The notes: a model not told the origin generated them from the letters alone. Shown: positions 33,830 through 46,263, counted from the first letter of the stretch. The stretch is 64,000 nucleotides of DNA from Symbiotaphrina buchneri (GCA_001599915.1 BCIG01000007.1:124001-188000); one strand, 5' to 3'. Program-made: numbers and translations.

Positions 33830-34379
33830 TGGAGCGGATAGGGTCCGGATGATTTATGGTGGGTTGGAAGAACATCAGATGGAGATGGCTGGGCTAGGGG
33901 CCACCGTCTTATTCTTATTTCGATTTGGTTGGCGAGGGCTTTATTCGGCGGTTGGTTTAGCTGGATTTCGAAGATGTTTCTATTTCTCCTTTCATTCACA
34001 GGGGAACATGTGATCTCCCAAAGCTTGGTTAATCGTTACTTGAGCAGATCAAATTAACAAGTACCCTACATGTGATTTCATCAGAGCCAAGGTAAACGCA
34101 GATGGCCACCATCTCGCAGTCCACTGCAATATTGGTAGCAACACCGACCGCGCAAGGCGAAGCGGGTGCGAATGCGAGGCAGCCAGCCAATGTAATCGGT
34201 GCGACAGGGCAGGCGTCCGAGACAGTGATGACGACTGCGATTTGTATTGTTGGCTAGGTATTCTGATATGCCGCTTATGCCAGCTGAGCAATCCTAGAGC
34301 TGTTCCAGTTATTTCATGTTCCGTATACGACCTGCAGACCTTCCTAGCATATGCCAGATTTCAAGCTACCGCCGAGTTT
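33830..34379. other. intergenic between convergent genes
   Basis: 550 bp with no recognisable feature. It holds the 3' end of the permease gene and, on the other strand, the 3' end of the unrecognised gene. Confidence 0.5.
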
Positions 34380-35400
34380 TTACAATTGTAAGCAGCTCAA
34401 TCCATCGCCTTTCAATACCTTGGCCACGAGGTGTGCCGCTCTCACCACACTCGCATTATCGTACCACCAATTGAGACGGCAGCGAACGGCATTGCCGTGC
34501 CTGGCGCCGTAGTATGAGACGACATCACCTCCGAACTTTGGCTGATTGAAATTGGACTTCTCGGCACGGATAACCAGCCTCACCCGGTCGAGATTTAAAG
34601 CCATAATGTACCTGCCGGATGTCGCTCCAAAGTTCGCCCAGAGACATGGTCCGGACGTCCAGGCAGCATGCAGATGCATCCTTGGTCATATCTAGCATGT
34701 GCCAGGCTTCTACGGGCAAGACTCATTTGACCATCCTTCTTGACACCGCTGGTCAAATGAGACGCATCCCTTGCAGCACCGCGTCTGAGGTCTTGTAAGG
34801 AGACATTCTCCTAGATACCTGCCAATCCTGCGGCCAGTTTGATCGTACGGTCCAGTTGTAACTGGAGCGCGGGTTTCTGTACGAACAGCCAACGGCCCTG
34901 CTTCTCGAAGGCATGTAACAGCGGCCATTTGCCCTCTTTCCATGCACGAGCATGATTGATGAGGCAATCAAAGGTGATCTCATGTACAGCCCAAATTCGT
35001 AGAGCGAGAATCAACATGAAATTGATCGGACAGGTGAGATTACCGCGGGATCCCATGGCCACTTCGAGACATATTTTGTGGGGACGAGTTCGCGAGTGTG
35101 ATCTTGCTGTACCAAGGAGAATGGTATCAGTAAACCCATCTGACAGAGGGACAGGACACAGGCAATCTTCTCATGACTTACAGATGTCCCTTATCAAAAT
35201 ATATTCCCAGGGACATGACGGTAAGCAGTGTCATTAACGAGGTCCCCGTTGCAAACGTGGCATACAAGAGGCGCTCCGGCCTTCTCCCAATAGAACGAGA
35301 GTTGCTTGCTGCCCCGCTCAGAGGACAGCAGTTCCGACAAGGCCTGGGCGACTCGAGATACTATGATATTCTCGTCCCGCATCACGGACTCGTAGATGTC
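34380..35400 (-). CDS. unrecognised five-exon gene (5' end unresolved)
   Basis: I do not recognise this protein. Five exons join in phase: 35400-35266, 35106-35044, 34978-34819, 34709-34612 and 34541-34380. They use GT-AG introns of 159, 65, 109 and 70 bp (donors GTATGC, GTAATC, GTATCT, GTACAT). The joined frame has no stop until TAA at 34380 and encodes about 205 residues. It is Trp-rich, with landmarks SFYWEKAGAPL, KYVSKWPWDPA, NHARAWKEGKWPLLHAFEKQ, EAWHMLDMTKDA, GGDVVSYYGARHGN and NWWYDNASVVRAAHLVAK. The first exon follows an acceptor (catctacag), so upstream exons are missing from this model; ATG 35382 is the first internal Met. No signal peptide or TM is seen. It may be a complete small gene with a short first exon, or a 5'-truncated relic. 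Confidence 0.5.
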
Positions 35401-36485
35401 CTGTAGATGCACGTATCAAGACGAGAAGGACAGGAGATGGGTACGCTTCCGTCCGACTGGGCCCGCCATGCTAGCACAGAACCTACGCGACCAGGAACGC
35501 GAGCACATGGGGGAAAGGACTTCTAAAGACCCCCGAGGAAGGCCAAAAAAGCCACAACGGTAAAACTAAAAGAAGAAAGCCCGAAGGACGGACGGACGGC
35601 CCAGGACAGAATGAGCCTGGCACTTCGGCCTTCAGTTCTCATCGGCCACGACTGGAGAGGGTTCGTTGAGCCTGAAATTGAGCTACTTCTGGTCGTTGGT
35701 ATTATTTTGGGAACTGCAAACCAACAGTATAGAAGCGGAACTTGAACTAGATGTGTGTGTATATACTGAAAAGAAATAGAGTGCATGTGGATATAAATGT
35801 GCATCTGCGGCTCGGGGGCCTGTGTAAGTATTAGAGGTGCGGGGTAAACAACGTTTGCTACATAAATCACACGGCCATGAGTCATGTCATTGTAAGGCCG
35901 ATTCACAGGGGAAGAAGGATGTCTGCTCAAGCATGTCATGTGTGGCCGGTTCATAAGGGAATATAGCTAACTCGGGGTTGTATCCGGACGAGATAATTTG
36001 GATGGTGTAGCTCTCGTAGAAAGGGGTTGCTCAGGAGTAAAGGTAGCCGAGGACCCCTATCGAACATTTCTTGTCGACCTGAATTTCCCCGTAAGCCCTC
36101 GCTAAGTTGCTAAGGTTGCGGCCCGCTAAACGCTGCTTAAAGTGCACTAAATTGGTAAAGCAGGTGGCTGGCATCTCCAGCATTGACCCAGAAAGCCATG
36201 CTCATATTCAATGCAGTACTCCGTTAGATGCACCCGGGCTCTCTCCTGCTTCAAACATCTTATCTGCGGTCATGAACCTCTCTCGAGCTACGACTCGAGT
36301 GACCTATGACCTGCTGTGCAGCAAGAGGCACATGTCGTTGCATGCATGAACACCTCTACCCATTGGCCACGCAAGCGATAAAGTCCACGTCTCGTGGCAC
36401 CCTCTGCGGCTGGCCACTTGTGTTGGCGATTCCTTGCGGCCCCAACACATGAAGAGGCGACCGTCCGTGAGAGGCTGACTCAAAA
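35401..36485. other. intergenic
   Basis: About 1.1 kb. It probably contains the 5' end and promoter of the unrecognised minus-strand gene and the promoter of the RBR gene. A small ggacggacggacgg tandem lies near 35590. Nothing else seen. Confidence 0.45.
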
Positions 36486-38818
36486 ATGGTCATGGCGAAC
36501 AATCTGCCTAGCAAACCGGCGGGCATAAAAGGGCACCGAAGACCCAGCGGCGTCACCCGTCGAGCTACGGTCTCTGATACTCGCCCTGCTAAGGGGAAAG
36601 AAAGGATTGAGGACGCCGTGGAACGAGATGCCCCTGACGTTGAGACCTTGAGAAGGGCTCGAGCGCAATTTTATAGCAAGACGCCGGAAGAGAGGCGGAG
36701 GGAGAACAGCAACAATATGGCATACATCAGTGAGGTCAGGGAGAAGGTTGAACGGAGGTCGAGTGACAAGCAAAGGAGGTCGAAGGATGATGGGAAGAGC
36801 AGATCAAGGGCTGTTAGAGGACCCCACTCGGAGACCAGACGACGTAGACATGGTGAAAGGAGGAGTCTGGATGACGAATATCAATCTGTCTACACATCGC
36901 CGAAAGTGCCCGAAACGGAGAGGGCTACAATGGCGGACGGAGCCGACGAGATGGAGGAGGACATGGACTCGGCGAATGCACGCCGGAACAGGCCAAAGTC
37001 GAGAAAGGAAGCAGGGCGGACTCGGAGCCTGGAAAGAAAGCCATCTTCCGGGTGCAGCAAGAGAAGGTCGACATCGGGAGAGGGCAAGAGTGGTACATCA
37101 AGTACACAGTATACATCTTTACGAAGATCGCAGACTACTCGCATGACCAATTCGACAGCCAGCCGACTCAACCAGGCTGAGACTCCCAGGTATGAGTTGT
37201 CGATGATCTGATGGTGACAAAGACTAATCCAGGTAGAAGTGCTTCCGCATCTAGCAATAATATCTCCGGTGCACCCAGACCTCCTCTGAAGAGAAGTATT
37301 ACATCCACTACTGGCAGGTCTTCCTCGACAAGACCGTTGTCCTATGCGTCGACGGGAACAAGTCTGTCTCTAGACAAGACAGACACCGCCTGTGTATCTT
37401 CGAAAGACAAACGTAAAAGCACCGGCCTGTTTTCTATCTTACTAAACGGGAGTCCAGCTCCTAGACCACCCATGAAAAAGTGAGTAATAACCATCTTTGG
37501 GAAGCGTACGGTCACCAGTTGTGAATCTAACCTTTGGTAGGGTCGAATGCTTAACGTGTTTGTCGGATGATGTTCCTATTACCAAATCGGCGAAGCTTGC
37601 CTGCGGTCACCGAATGTGTCATGAATGTCTTAAAAGAATTTTTAAGCTGTCTGTCACCGATCCGCAGCACATGCCCCCTAAATGCTGCACTCAAGAACAC
37701 ATCCCACTTAGACATGTGGATCGTCTGTTTGGTGAATCATTCAAGAAGACATGGAACAAGAAATATGCAGAGTATACCACTCGCAATCGTATCTACTGTC
37801 CCGCAAAAGGATGTGGTGAGTGGATCAAGCCGGCCAACATTAGTATGGATTCTTCCACCGGGAGGAAGATGGGCAAATGTCCCAAATGCAAGACCAAAGT
37901 ATGTGCCTTGTGCAATGGCAAGTGGCACGTGAAGAAGGAATGTCCGAAGGACGAGGAAACGAAACGGTTCGTGAAGATTGCTAAGAAAGAGGGATGGCAG
38001 AAATGCTTCAATTGTTCAGCTATGGTGGAGTTGAAGGAAGGGTGCAACCACATGACTTGGTATGTCTAGATCTCGATGAGGGAGCAACGGAATTTTTGCT
38101 GACGGATTATAGCCGGTGCACAGCTGAGTTCTGCATGATATGCGGCGCGAAGTGGAAGACTTGTGATTGACCTTGGTTCAATTATGGGACTGTTCAGAAC
38201 GACCTTCTGCAGAACATTCCTCCATTCCGCATCCAGCGGCGTCGTGAAGAAAATCCGCCTGGCTATCCTGAAGAAATAAACCACCGTCGGACCCAAGAAC
38301 AACGGGACGAAGCTCTCGCACGCCGGATGCAGATCCTTGGCCTGGACGATGATGAACAGGTTGAGAATATTGCAGGATATGGCGAAATCTATGGCATTGG
38401 AAACGCTCACGAGGGATTCATCAACGCGGACTATGTCATGAACAGGGCGCGAGACATTGCAGACCTTGCTCAACGGGTGCTTGGAATGGATGGGACCCCG
38501 TTTGACGAACCTCAACGAGAACCGAGGAACCAGCAGCGTCCTCCTGCGCCGCCACTTCTTAGAAGACATACTACGGCCAGCCGGCGTTATAACAATGATC
38601 CGAATGTGCGGCCTGCAGATCGAGTTGTGCCCGGACGGGAGCGGCATGATTGGGCAGAGGAAGCAGCTATGCATGCTCCACCAGGAAGGGAGAGAAATGC
38701 GCGGGAAAGACAACGATCAGATCGAGCGAGCGGAGGTAGGCAAGCTACTCAGGCTGGACTAAATGGTGGGGAAAGCGGGAGAGTCGGGAACTGGCTAGAG
38801 CATGTACGCAACGATTGA
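36486..38818 (+). CDS. RBR (RING-IBR-RING2) E3 ubiquitin ligase with an in-frame TGA
   Basis: Exons 36486-37189, 37237-37479, 37541-38059 and 38113 onward. The N-terminal 300 residues are basic and disordered. The RBR core follows: RING1 (ECLTCLSDD, ACGHRMCHECL), IBR (YCPAKGCGEWI, CPKCKTKVCALCNGKWH) and RING2 (KCFNCSAMVELKEGCNHMTC, FCMICGAKWKTCD). The Cys of EGCNHM is the expected ubiquitin-thioester residue. The frame then meets TGA at 38168-38170, where relatives continue CDCPWFNY; here it is CD-stop-PWFNY. The same frame stays open for about 216 further codons to 38818 and looks coding throughout. Termination gives 507 aa, ending inside the last zinc site; read-through gives 723. This is a nonsense mutation, a base error or a read-through stop. 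Confidence 0.82.
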
Positions 38819-39418
38819 TGATGTTACGATTATGAACACGTATGATGATGATATGATAATGGTCCACGTAGAGTTGATTTTCTTAGAATAGATATGAGAT
38901 TCAGGGGCAACTATCGGAATATCAAAAGTGGTGCATCGTGGTGTAATACCTGCGAACCTGTATCATACGGCGCTTTGACCGGCCGGATCACGTGGCGTCA
39001 TCGTGCTAGCGGCTCACCAGCCGTTAAGCTTAACGTTGCCTGTTTCAGGCTTTCAGCTGCTGGGAAGTCAAACCACCAACACCACCTCAGCTCTCCTGGT
39101 CCACTACCAACACTGCAGAGATAGGCATCTCGCATCGTCCGTCTCGCCTTAAGCTTCTGAGCAGCAGTGCGATTCAGCATACAATCAACTGCCCTGATCG
39201 AACAGACAATCGCCATGGCGTAGCCATCGCCAGTGCGCGCATCCAGTCTCACACCATATCCTCCCGCATCCGCATCTCCGGACTGGGCCTCATCGACAAA
39301 CCTTCTGTCCACCAACACTTATTCCGAGCTCTCAATCAACCTCTCATCTCTTCTATCCAACAGCGGCATCTCAATCCCAACTGAGACCCACCCTCACAAA
39401 CCCTCACAAACCCTCACC
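38819..39418. other. intergenic
   Basis: 600 bp. The last 150 bp are a C/A-rich leader with repeated accctcacaa words just before ATG 39419. No gene recognised. Confidence 0.5.
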
Positions 39419-40108
39419 ATGAACGGCGTCGCCATCTTCTTCATCGTCATCATCCTCCTGGGCCTGCTCGGCTTCAGCGCCTTCACAATCTACACACGGC
39501 TACGGGCGCGCCGTCTGGGGCTGCCTCCTCCCTCACTCAACCCTTTCGCCTCCTCATCTCGCGCACAGAGGAACTACACGTTCCCGTCGCCCGCGCCCGG
39601 CGGCGTCATCGGCTGGGTCAACGACAAGTTCCGCGCGCTCAAGAACCGGCGCAGCGCGACGGGCGCGTACGAGGAGCCGCTGAGCGGCGTGGGCGGCGCG
39701 GGCGGGGGAGCGGGCTATCCGCGCGGACGCAGGGGCTTTGGCCCGCTGGATCCGGATGAGGCGTGGGATGCGCGCGTCGGCGACGAGGCGGCGTATGCGG
39801 GGTATGAAGAGCAGGAGCTGGGCTTGCATGAGGGCGGCGGAGCGGGCTATGCTCATGAGGATACCGGGTATCATCCGTATACGGGCGCCGGCGGAGTGAC
39901 CCCCCTGGGCAGCGCGTATACGCCTCCGAGCAGTGGCGCTTATGAGGAGGAGAGGAGGGGCCGGAGTAGAAGTCGCGAGATGACTAGGGACGATCCGTTC
40001 GCGGATGAGAATGCGGTACAGGGAAGCTTGAGGGGTGTCAGTCCCCGACCGGCGGACGAGGCGGATGATAGAGAAACGAGGAGGAGCGCATTCAGGGAGG
40101 GGCTATGA
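39419..40108 (+). CDS. single-TM fungal protein with Gly-rich cytosolic tail
   Basis: A single exon of 229 aa. The N-terminus is one hydrophobic helix (GVAIFFIVIILLGLLGFSAF) followed by a basic patch (RLRARRLGLPPP), giving an N-out/C-in orientation. The tail contains GGVIGWVNDKFRALKNRRS, then low-complexity Gly/Tyr/Glu segments, a PRGRRGFGPLDPDEAWDARV block and an Arg/Ser-rich end. Proteins of this layout are common in Eurotiales and are sometimes labelled acid-phosphatase-like, but no phosphatase motif is visible. ATG 39419 is preferred over the upstream frame start because the helix begins directly after it. Its 3' end faces the Asteroid-type gene at a distance of 183 bp. Confidence 0.72.
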   Translation: MNGVAIFFIVIILLGLLGFSAFTIYTRLRARRLGLPPPSLNPFASSSRAQRNYTFPSPAPGGVIGWVNDKFRALKNRRSATGAYEEPLSGVGGAGGGAGYPRGRRGFGPLDPDEAWDARVGDEAAYAGYEEQELGLHEGGGAGYAHEDTGYHPYTGAGGVTPLGSAYTPPSSGAYEEERRGRSRSREMTRDDPFADENAVQGSLRGVSPRPADEADDRETRRSAFREGL

Positions 40109-40291
40109 GAGTGAATGAAAAGTGTTCAATGGGTGCGGCTGTCATTGCCGACGCATGTCGCGCCTTTGCTTCCAGTCAGAATCCAAAGTGGGGTCACGGT
40201 TAAGGGACTTGGAGGCACGGATTTCCTTGAACAGCCCATGGACCCTCATGTCAAAACTTCATTTAAATGTCTTTCGAGTTCGAGAGCCCAA

Positions 40292-42306
40292 TTAGCGCGC
40301 TTCTAGCAGACCATACATGTTATTCTTCAGCACCGCCATTACGGTGCCTTCAGGCCTCCGTCCAGCAGCCTCGTCCTCTTTCCGTCGCTTCCGTTTCTTT
40401 TTCTTGCCCTTCTTTTGCCTGCCTTCTTCTGTGGTGCTTATCTGCGGTGTCGGAATTATCTCCTCGGCATTGTCGTCCTCTTGCGGCTCCTCCCCGGCCA
40501 TTTTCACCACACCCTCAACAACAGCCCTCCAGTCATTCGCAGATATCTCATCTCCAGAACGGACCTCCCACCTACTTAGCTGTGGAAACTCTCGCAATCC
40601 ATCCTGGAGCTTCTGTAGCAAATCCAGCATCTGCTTCTTCCCAGACGAGTCTGCATCTGCAGGCTCGGCCATAACAGAAGAAACCGCAAGACAAACATCC
40701 ACAAGCTGCTGCAGGATCCGCAGCGAGTACAATGCGGCCTGCAATTGCGCATGGAGATGCACATCTGCCCAGTCCATAGGCCCGGCTCTGATGTTAGCGG
40801 ACACCAGTTGGACAATTTCGTCTTCCGAGGGCATCAATCGGTCGGTCTCTGTGTACCAATTGCAGACATGCAGGAGGGCATTTGCTAGCCATGTCTGTTC
40901 CGACGGCAGATGAGGATATGTCGTCTGAAGATGCTCAAATTGGTCGAGCAGAGCACTAGCGGCCTGACTGCATTGAGTAAGGGACAACACGGGCCGCAAG
41001 ACTGGGGCTATGCGTTGGCCTCGCCGTCCATGCTCGGTAATCGTAGTATGTGCCGAATGTGAAGTAACCCCGCGCATACAGATGTCCAACAATGAGTAGC
41101 CAACGCACCGTGGAACGACACCTACTTCCCACGCTGAAGAGCGAGCCGGGTCATCCAGAAGGAAAGGGAAGTAGACTTCTGAATCTGCCCCAGTACCGGC
41201 ACTTCCGATGCCTTCAATAGCTTGGTATTGATATACCAGCTCCGAGATTCGAGGGTCCAGCCGGCGGAGTACGGTTTCGAGAATAGTCGCGCGGCTTCCG
41301 TCTAGGCTCTTTGAGCTTCCCAGTAACTTCGGAAAAGCTACTATACCATACTCCGCAGCAAAGTCTCTATACACGGCGCCCCTATTGCCCTCGCCCTTCT
41401 CCCTAGCTTTTTTAACCGCGTCCATAATTCCACGGTGTGGATCTTGCTTCAACTCAAAGGCAAGATGCTGGAGGTTCTGGAGTGCCAGGCGCTGTGCAAT
41501 ATATGCAGTCTGATAAGCAAGAGCTCTTATGGCCCCTTCATCGTCCGATGCTGCCTCAATATCCCTTAGGAATATAACTGCACCAGAGTTCCCCAGGTCA
41601 TGTACAAGCAAATCTGAATCGCCGGTCAGGACGGTCCCACTGTTGGCACGAATATACGCGGCGCAAAAGGCATCAGCCTCTCCTGGTACAACTGCGGTGG
41701 GGGCAGTATATCTTGGATTAGCCATGATGGCCTCAATGACAGCAGGAACCAGAAGAGGCGAGGCAGGCAGCGCGGTCAGGTAGGCCGGTGTAGACTGTAT
41801 AGCAAGCGGAAACTGCCCCGGGTCTATGTTATTGCTTGGTTCTCGTTTCCTCCGTGGAAGGACGGTGGGGTACAATGCTCGGTATTTCAGCAACTGGTTG
41901 AGATAGCTGTCTAGGCGGGCAAGACGAACTGGTCGCTTTGAGGGTGGAAGAAAGCCATCGAAGAATATCTTCTTCCTATACCTTGTCAGTAAAGGGATAA
42001 AGGTTGGGAAATGAGCAGCAAGCGTACATACACCTTCAGCCCATTCACCTCAAGCAATTCCAGCCAGCTGATCGCCGCATCCCCAAGCTCCGCATAAGAC
42101 GGGGCCGCTTCAAGGGGGTTGCCGGCGCCTGGCCTTCGCGACACACATATGTAGTAAATATGATATGCCAATGCTGGTCCGTCTATCACCACCTCTTGAG
42201 ATATGTCAGATCCGCTGTCCGCACCCGTCTCCCGTTCGTGGCCTTGTCGGAGCAGCAGGGAGGTGGCATAGGGGCGGAGATGAGTGATGAGATGTGGGAT
42301 TCCCAT
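40292..42306 (-). CDS. Asteroid/XPG-type nuclease domain protein
   Basis: Exons 42306-42032 and 41975-40292 (GT-AG, 56 bp, phase 2) give 652 aa. The start MGIPHLITHLRPY is the XPG N-region that places the amino terminus in the nuclease core, so ATG 42306 is well supported. EVVIDGPALAYHIYY carries the first acidic ligand. After the intron come KKIFFDGFLPPSKRPVRLAR and the XPG-I motif VVPGEADAFCAAYIR...VLTGDSDLLVHDLG, with the E-A-D and D-S-D acidic residues. The helical C-terminal half fits the Asteroid branch (fungal Ast1), and the end is strongly basic (QKKGKKKKRKRRKED), a likely nuclear signal. It is a predicted flap/structure-specific nuclease, though Asteroid relatives are poorly characterised. 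Confidence 0.85.
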
Positions 42307-42774
42307 CAAGCAGACGCACAATTGGCTTACTTCGATTGACTGAATGGAACTTCTGTGACGGGCGAGCCATTATCAAGAGTGAGCCGACGCCTTCTCATCA
42401 GACTCATCGTGGATGCGAAGATCGAGGCCGCTGGGGAGCGAGCGAGGTTCGAAGGATCAAAAGGCGGCAGAATGTTACGTCAAGCTTCACCGCCTTCACA
42501 GCGAATATTATCTATTGATCAGATAAGATCACGACAGCAAGCAAGACCCTTGCACGGGGTTCAGGGGCCAGGGGGAGGAGGGCTTAATGAAAGCAGGAAC
42601 TATAGGAGATCTTTCAATATGATTTGCGCCAACGATACCCGTACCAGAAGGCACGACTCTTGCCATAATGACAGAAACGTATCATGGATATCTATACCAT
42701 GCACCTATCTTTTCGCTCCTATAATGCTTCTATGACATACGCGCAGAGCAATGCCACAAGTAAACAAACAAAAG
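42307..42774. other. intergenic
   Basis: 468 bp upstream of the Asteroid-type gene and downstream of the OPT gene. No feature recognised. Confidence 0.5.
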
Positions 42775-45700
42775 CTACCACTCCTTGGGTCCGAAAATCT
42801 CGCCAGGCTTCAGTGGCTTGTATGGACAAGCTCTCCAGTCGCAGCCCTGTGGAACCGTCAGGAACATACTCCCCAAAGATTTCTATTCGATTTTGTAACA
42901 TACCTGTTTGTAGATCTCCGTGCCCCACCACTTGAAACCATCCATGTGACCGGGATATACTATGCCAAAGAAGACCACCACCAACGCAAATGCGACACCC
43001 GAATCCAATGCTGCGCTCATGGTCATCGTGTACTTATCCCACCATGCATTTGCCCTGCGTCTGATCAGGTAGTTGAATATGTAGCACACCACCGCCCACA
43101 CACTGAAGTTCAAGCCTGTGGCTGGTGGTATCCAGCCTAAGCTACCAAACACTACCGGTAGGTTGACTTTCCGCCAGACGCTGCGTTGGTGCCGACGGCC
43201 TAGCAACCAGATAATGATTGGAGCAATAGCGCCTATAAGGAACGCCCATACTAGAGGGCGATAGATGGCCCCCGGGCCGAAGAATCGAGCAGGGCCGACA
43301 AGTCCCCATAATATGGAACCGTTGAAGTGGACACGAGCGATGGGACATGTGAATCCATTGAGCGCATAAGGAGTGCAGATGTTTGGGATGTTAAGGAACA
43401 TCCAGTTCAGCACGCCTATCTGCGTCATGCTCGAAACAATGGTTGCGACCATCTGGACGACAAATAGAATCCTCGGAGGAATCTTCATGTAGTGACCCAA
43501 CTTCAAGTCTGAGGAGAATTTGATGCCTTGAGTCGAGGTGATCTATCTTGGTCAGCAACTGTACACAGAATCGTAGAAGATGGACCCACATAGCCGTAAG
43601 TCACAAAAACCATATTTGCAACCGGGCGCCCAGGGAAGACCATTCCACAGATTAGTTGACATATGAGGTAAAGACTACTTTGCTGGTTCGTGATTGCTGT
43701 CACAATCCCGATTGGGATGAAAAAGATGGCGCATATTCCCAAAGCCAGCAATAGACCGTACCATGGCAGGTGGATTGGGTAACTAGCAGGCGTCAGTAAA
43801 AGAGGGCAAACTTGGGTCAGCAGCTTACTATTCGACCACAAATATACCGACTGCGGTCATGGTCACGAATGTTGCCAGGTACCAGCTGATAGGCGCATCG
43901 TCGTATCGTCTCATCAGCCTGCAGTGGACATCCTCTGCGCTCAGGAGATTTGCCAAATTAGGCTCAGAACGCATCGGTCTCGGAGTCCTCCCATGGTGCT
44001 TCTTTCTTCTCGGAATAGCGTCGGCTGCTTCTGGCGGATCACTCCCGCTGGGATCTCCAATCGGCTGATAAACGGGTTTAGTCTCTCCGTGAGTCTCCTT
44101 GACAGAGGTCCTCCATTGTCTCCAGATATCCATTCCATGCCAGCATGCTGTGTGAGTAATCAAGGCTGTCAAGGCAGCGAATTGAAGAGCGTAGCTGAGG
44201 ACATAGGTAATGGGCAGAAAAACTCGACTGTAGTTCCTGTATGCTTCTTCATCAAGTGTGAAATCTTTCGTGAGAATCTTCGTAACGTCATAAGGATGGC
44301 CGGTGTTGTCAAAAACAGCCGCAGAAAGAATAGGCAGGTATGAGGAGTACAGGACGTTCATGTAGTCTATGAGAAGATCAGATACGGTCGCACTCGGAAA
44401 GGGGGTAACTTACACATGACTGGAGCAAGAAGCCACATGACCACCACCAACCCTCCGACAACATTGAGAGCCGCCCAAAAAGGGGTGAGAAGAGGCGAGC
44501 CTATATAGGCAATTTGCGTCCAGTCGAAAGTCAGTGGGAAAAGTCCCAGGCCGGATGCAACGCCAAACTGCGAAGATAATTCAGTCAGGAGCTGTTGAAT
44601 GTCTCAGCTTTTGGACGGGTAATTACCAAATTTGCAACAACAACATTATCCGGAGCGAACCAAGTCAGCACATTGAAGTAACTCAATGCAGGCATTAACA
44701 AGCCCGGCACAAAGTACCAGGCAAATGCCCCAAACCAAACAATAGCAAATAAATGCCAACGTGATATTTTCCAGCCGTTGGCGACTTTGTTCTCCTCTTT
44801 ATGTAAGGTTGCAAACATAGCAGTAGACATGAGGGTACCGGGCCATATCATTCCGCCCGGCCGTACCAGGTATCGACGACTGAGCCCAGCAAAAGTATAA
44901 CCCAGTATTTGAGTGGATAACGTCAGGAGCAGTTGATAAGTTATTGTCAATGGCTGGTTATAGAACTTGTGTTGCTCTACAATGACCTGTTTCCCTTAGT
45001 ACAGTTGAGAAAAGAAAGAAGTAACAGAATTAGACTCACATCCGTTGCAAAGGCGAAACCGAAGGAGACATTACTGCTGATGTAGACGCAAGCATGCTCT
45101 TTTTCATTCCATTTTCCCTGTGCTAGCCATAGCCGCAATCTTCTTTGCCAGGTGTCTTTCTTTTTCGTCGTGGGGCTACTGAACAAGTTCGGGGATGTGG
45201 CTTGGTCATGTAATGAGGCCGCCGCAGCAGACTCGTGCGGTACACTTGCCTCTTCCGCCTCTGTCACTTCAACAATAGGTTGATGTCCAACTAGAAAGCC
45301 ATCTTCGAAGATCTCTACAGGGTCGTCCGCCCTTTTCAGGAATGTATCCCACATCAAGCCCAGCGGGTGTACCAACAGTAATGCAATGACCGGCGTAATG
45401 CTGACACTAGGATAACGTAGAGAGAAGAACAGATTTGTTGAAGAACCCAGCAGCGAAAATAGGAGGGACAGTGTCCACATACGTGGCGCTGCCAGTCTCA
45501 GTAATAGTCCACTCCACAGACACATACTTTACTCACTATTGATAGACAGGCTCGTATTATCCACTGCCGATACAGATGCTCGCACCTGTGGATAAGGTGA
45601 ATTGTCAGGTGGATCCTCTCCTCCCCATCCTGAGCTACTCGCATCGCTCTCGCTGTCGTCCTCTTCCACGTTTATTGTCTCCTCCTTCGGACGTAATACC

Positions 45701-46263
45701 TCTGTGCTCCTTGTCTTTCGGATTCGATCGGCAAGTGTGTCGGAAACATTACTCCGCGTGGTCCCTGTGCGACTCAGGCTCCCTTCTGAAGCCCCTTCCC
45801 CATCCTCGCTATCTCGTTTCTTGCCTTTGGCAGCTTTTCTTGCTTTTCTCGCCGTATCTCTGGCCGCGGCCCGTAAGACTTCTTGCTCGGTTTCATCTCC
45901 CTCTGTATCACTGCCGTAGTATCGTCCGGCTGGGGCCAGGTGGACCGGAAGTGCTCCATAGCTCCCAGTCCCCTGCGCCGGAGAGGAGCGCAGGAAAAGG
46001 GGAGCGCGCAGGCGGCGGGACATGAATCGTGCTACGCTCGAGAGGAATGAGAGGCCGTGGCCGTCTTGCGCTGTGGAATTGTCTGTGACATCGGGGCTAT
46101 GTAGTATCTCGTCGTAGTTCGTGCCTGGATCGGATGTCCCTTCAAGAGCGGTGGGTCTGACACGTCGTGTTTGGAGAGGGTAACTCTCTGTCCCTTGCTC
46201 GCCGGTGGGTGGGGTTACGCGCGGGTTGGAGTCGAAGGTACGGGTAGCGGAGCGGATCGACAT
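42775..46263 (-). CDS. OPT-family oligopeptide/metal-chelate transporter with long N-terminal extension
   Basis: Eight exons: 46263-45537, 45488-45040, 44986-44627, 44567-44414, 44366-43829, 43782-43590, 43542-42904 and 42846-42775. They give 1043 aa with all phases closing. About 225 hydrophilic, Ser/Asp/Arg-rich residues precede the transporter, which starts at PYPQVRASVSAVDNTS. OPT landmarks are RYPSVSITPVIALLLVHPLG, PGGMIWPGTLMS, GLGLFPLTFDWTQIAYIGSP, DVHCRLMRRYDDAP, PWYGLLLALGICAIFFIPIG, GYYMK-type KLGHYMKIPPR, VGPARFFGPGAIYR and the terminal GEIFGPKEW. About 14-16 membrane helices are expected. Relatives take up small peptides, glutathione or siderophore/metal complexes; the substrate is unknown. 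It is divergent from the lipid-kinase gene. Confidence 0.9.

Noticed and set aside
35194-35265. Strong GTAAGT donor inside the unrecognised gene with an alternative membrane-like frame
   Set aside because: Using that donor forces a stop or a frame change, whereas the GTATGC donor at 35265 keeps phase with all downstream exons. The alternative frame has no start or partner exons.
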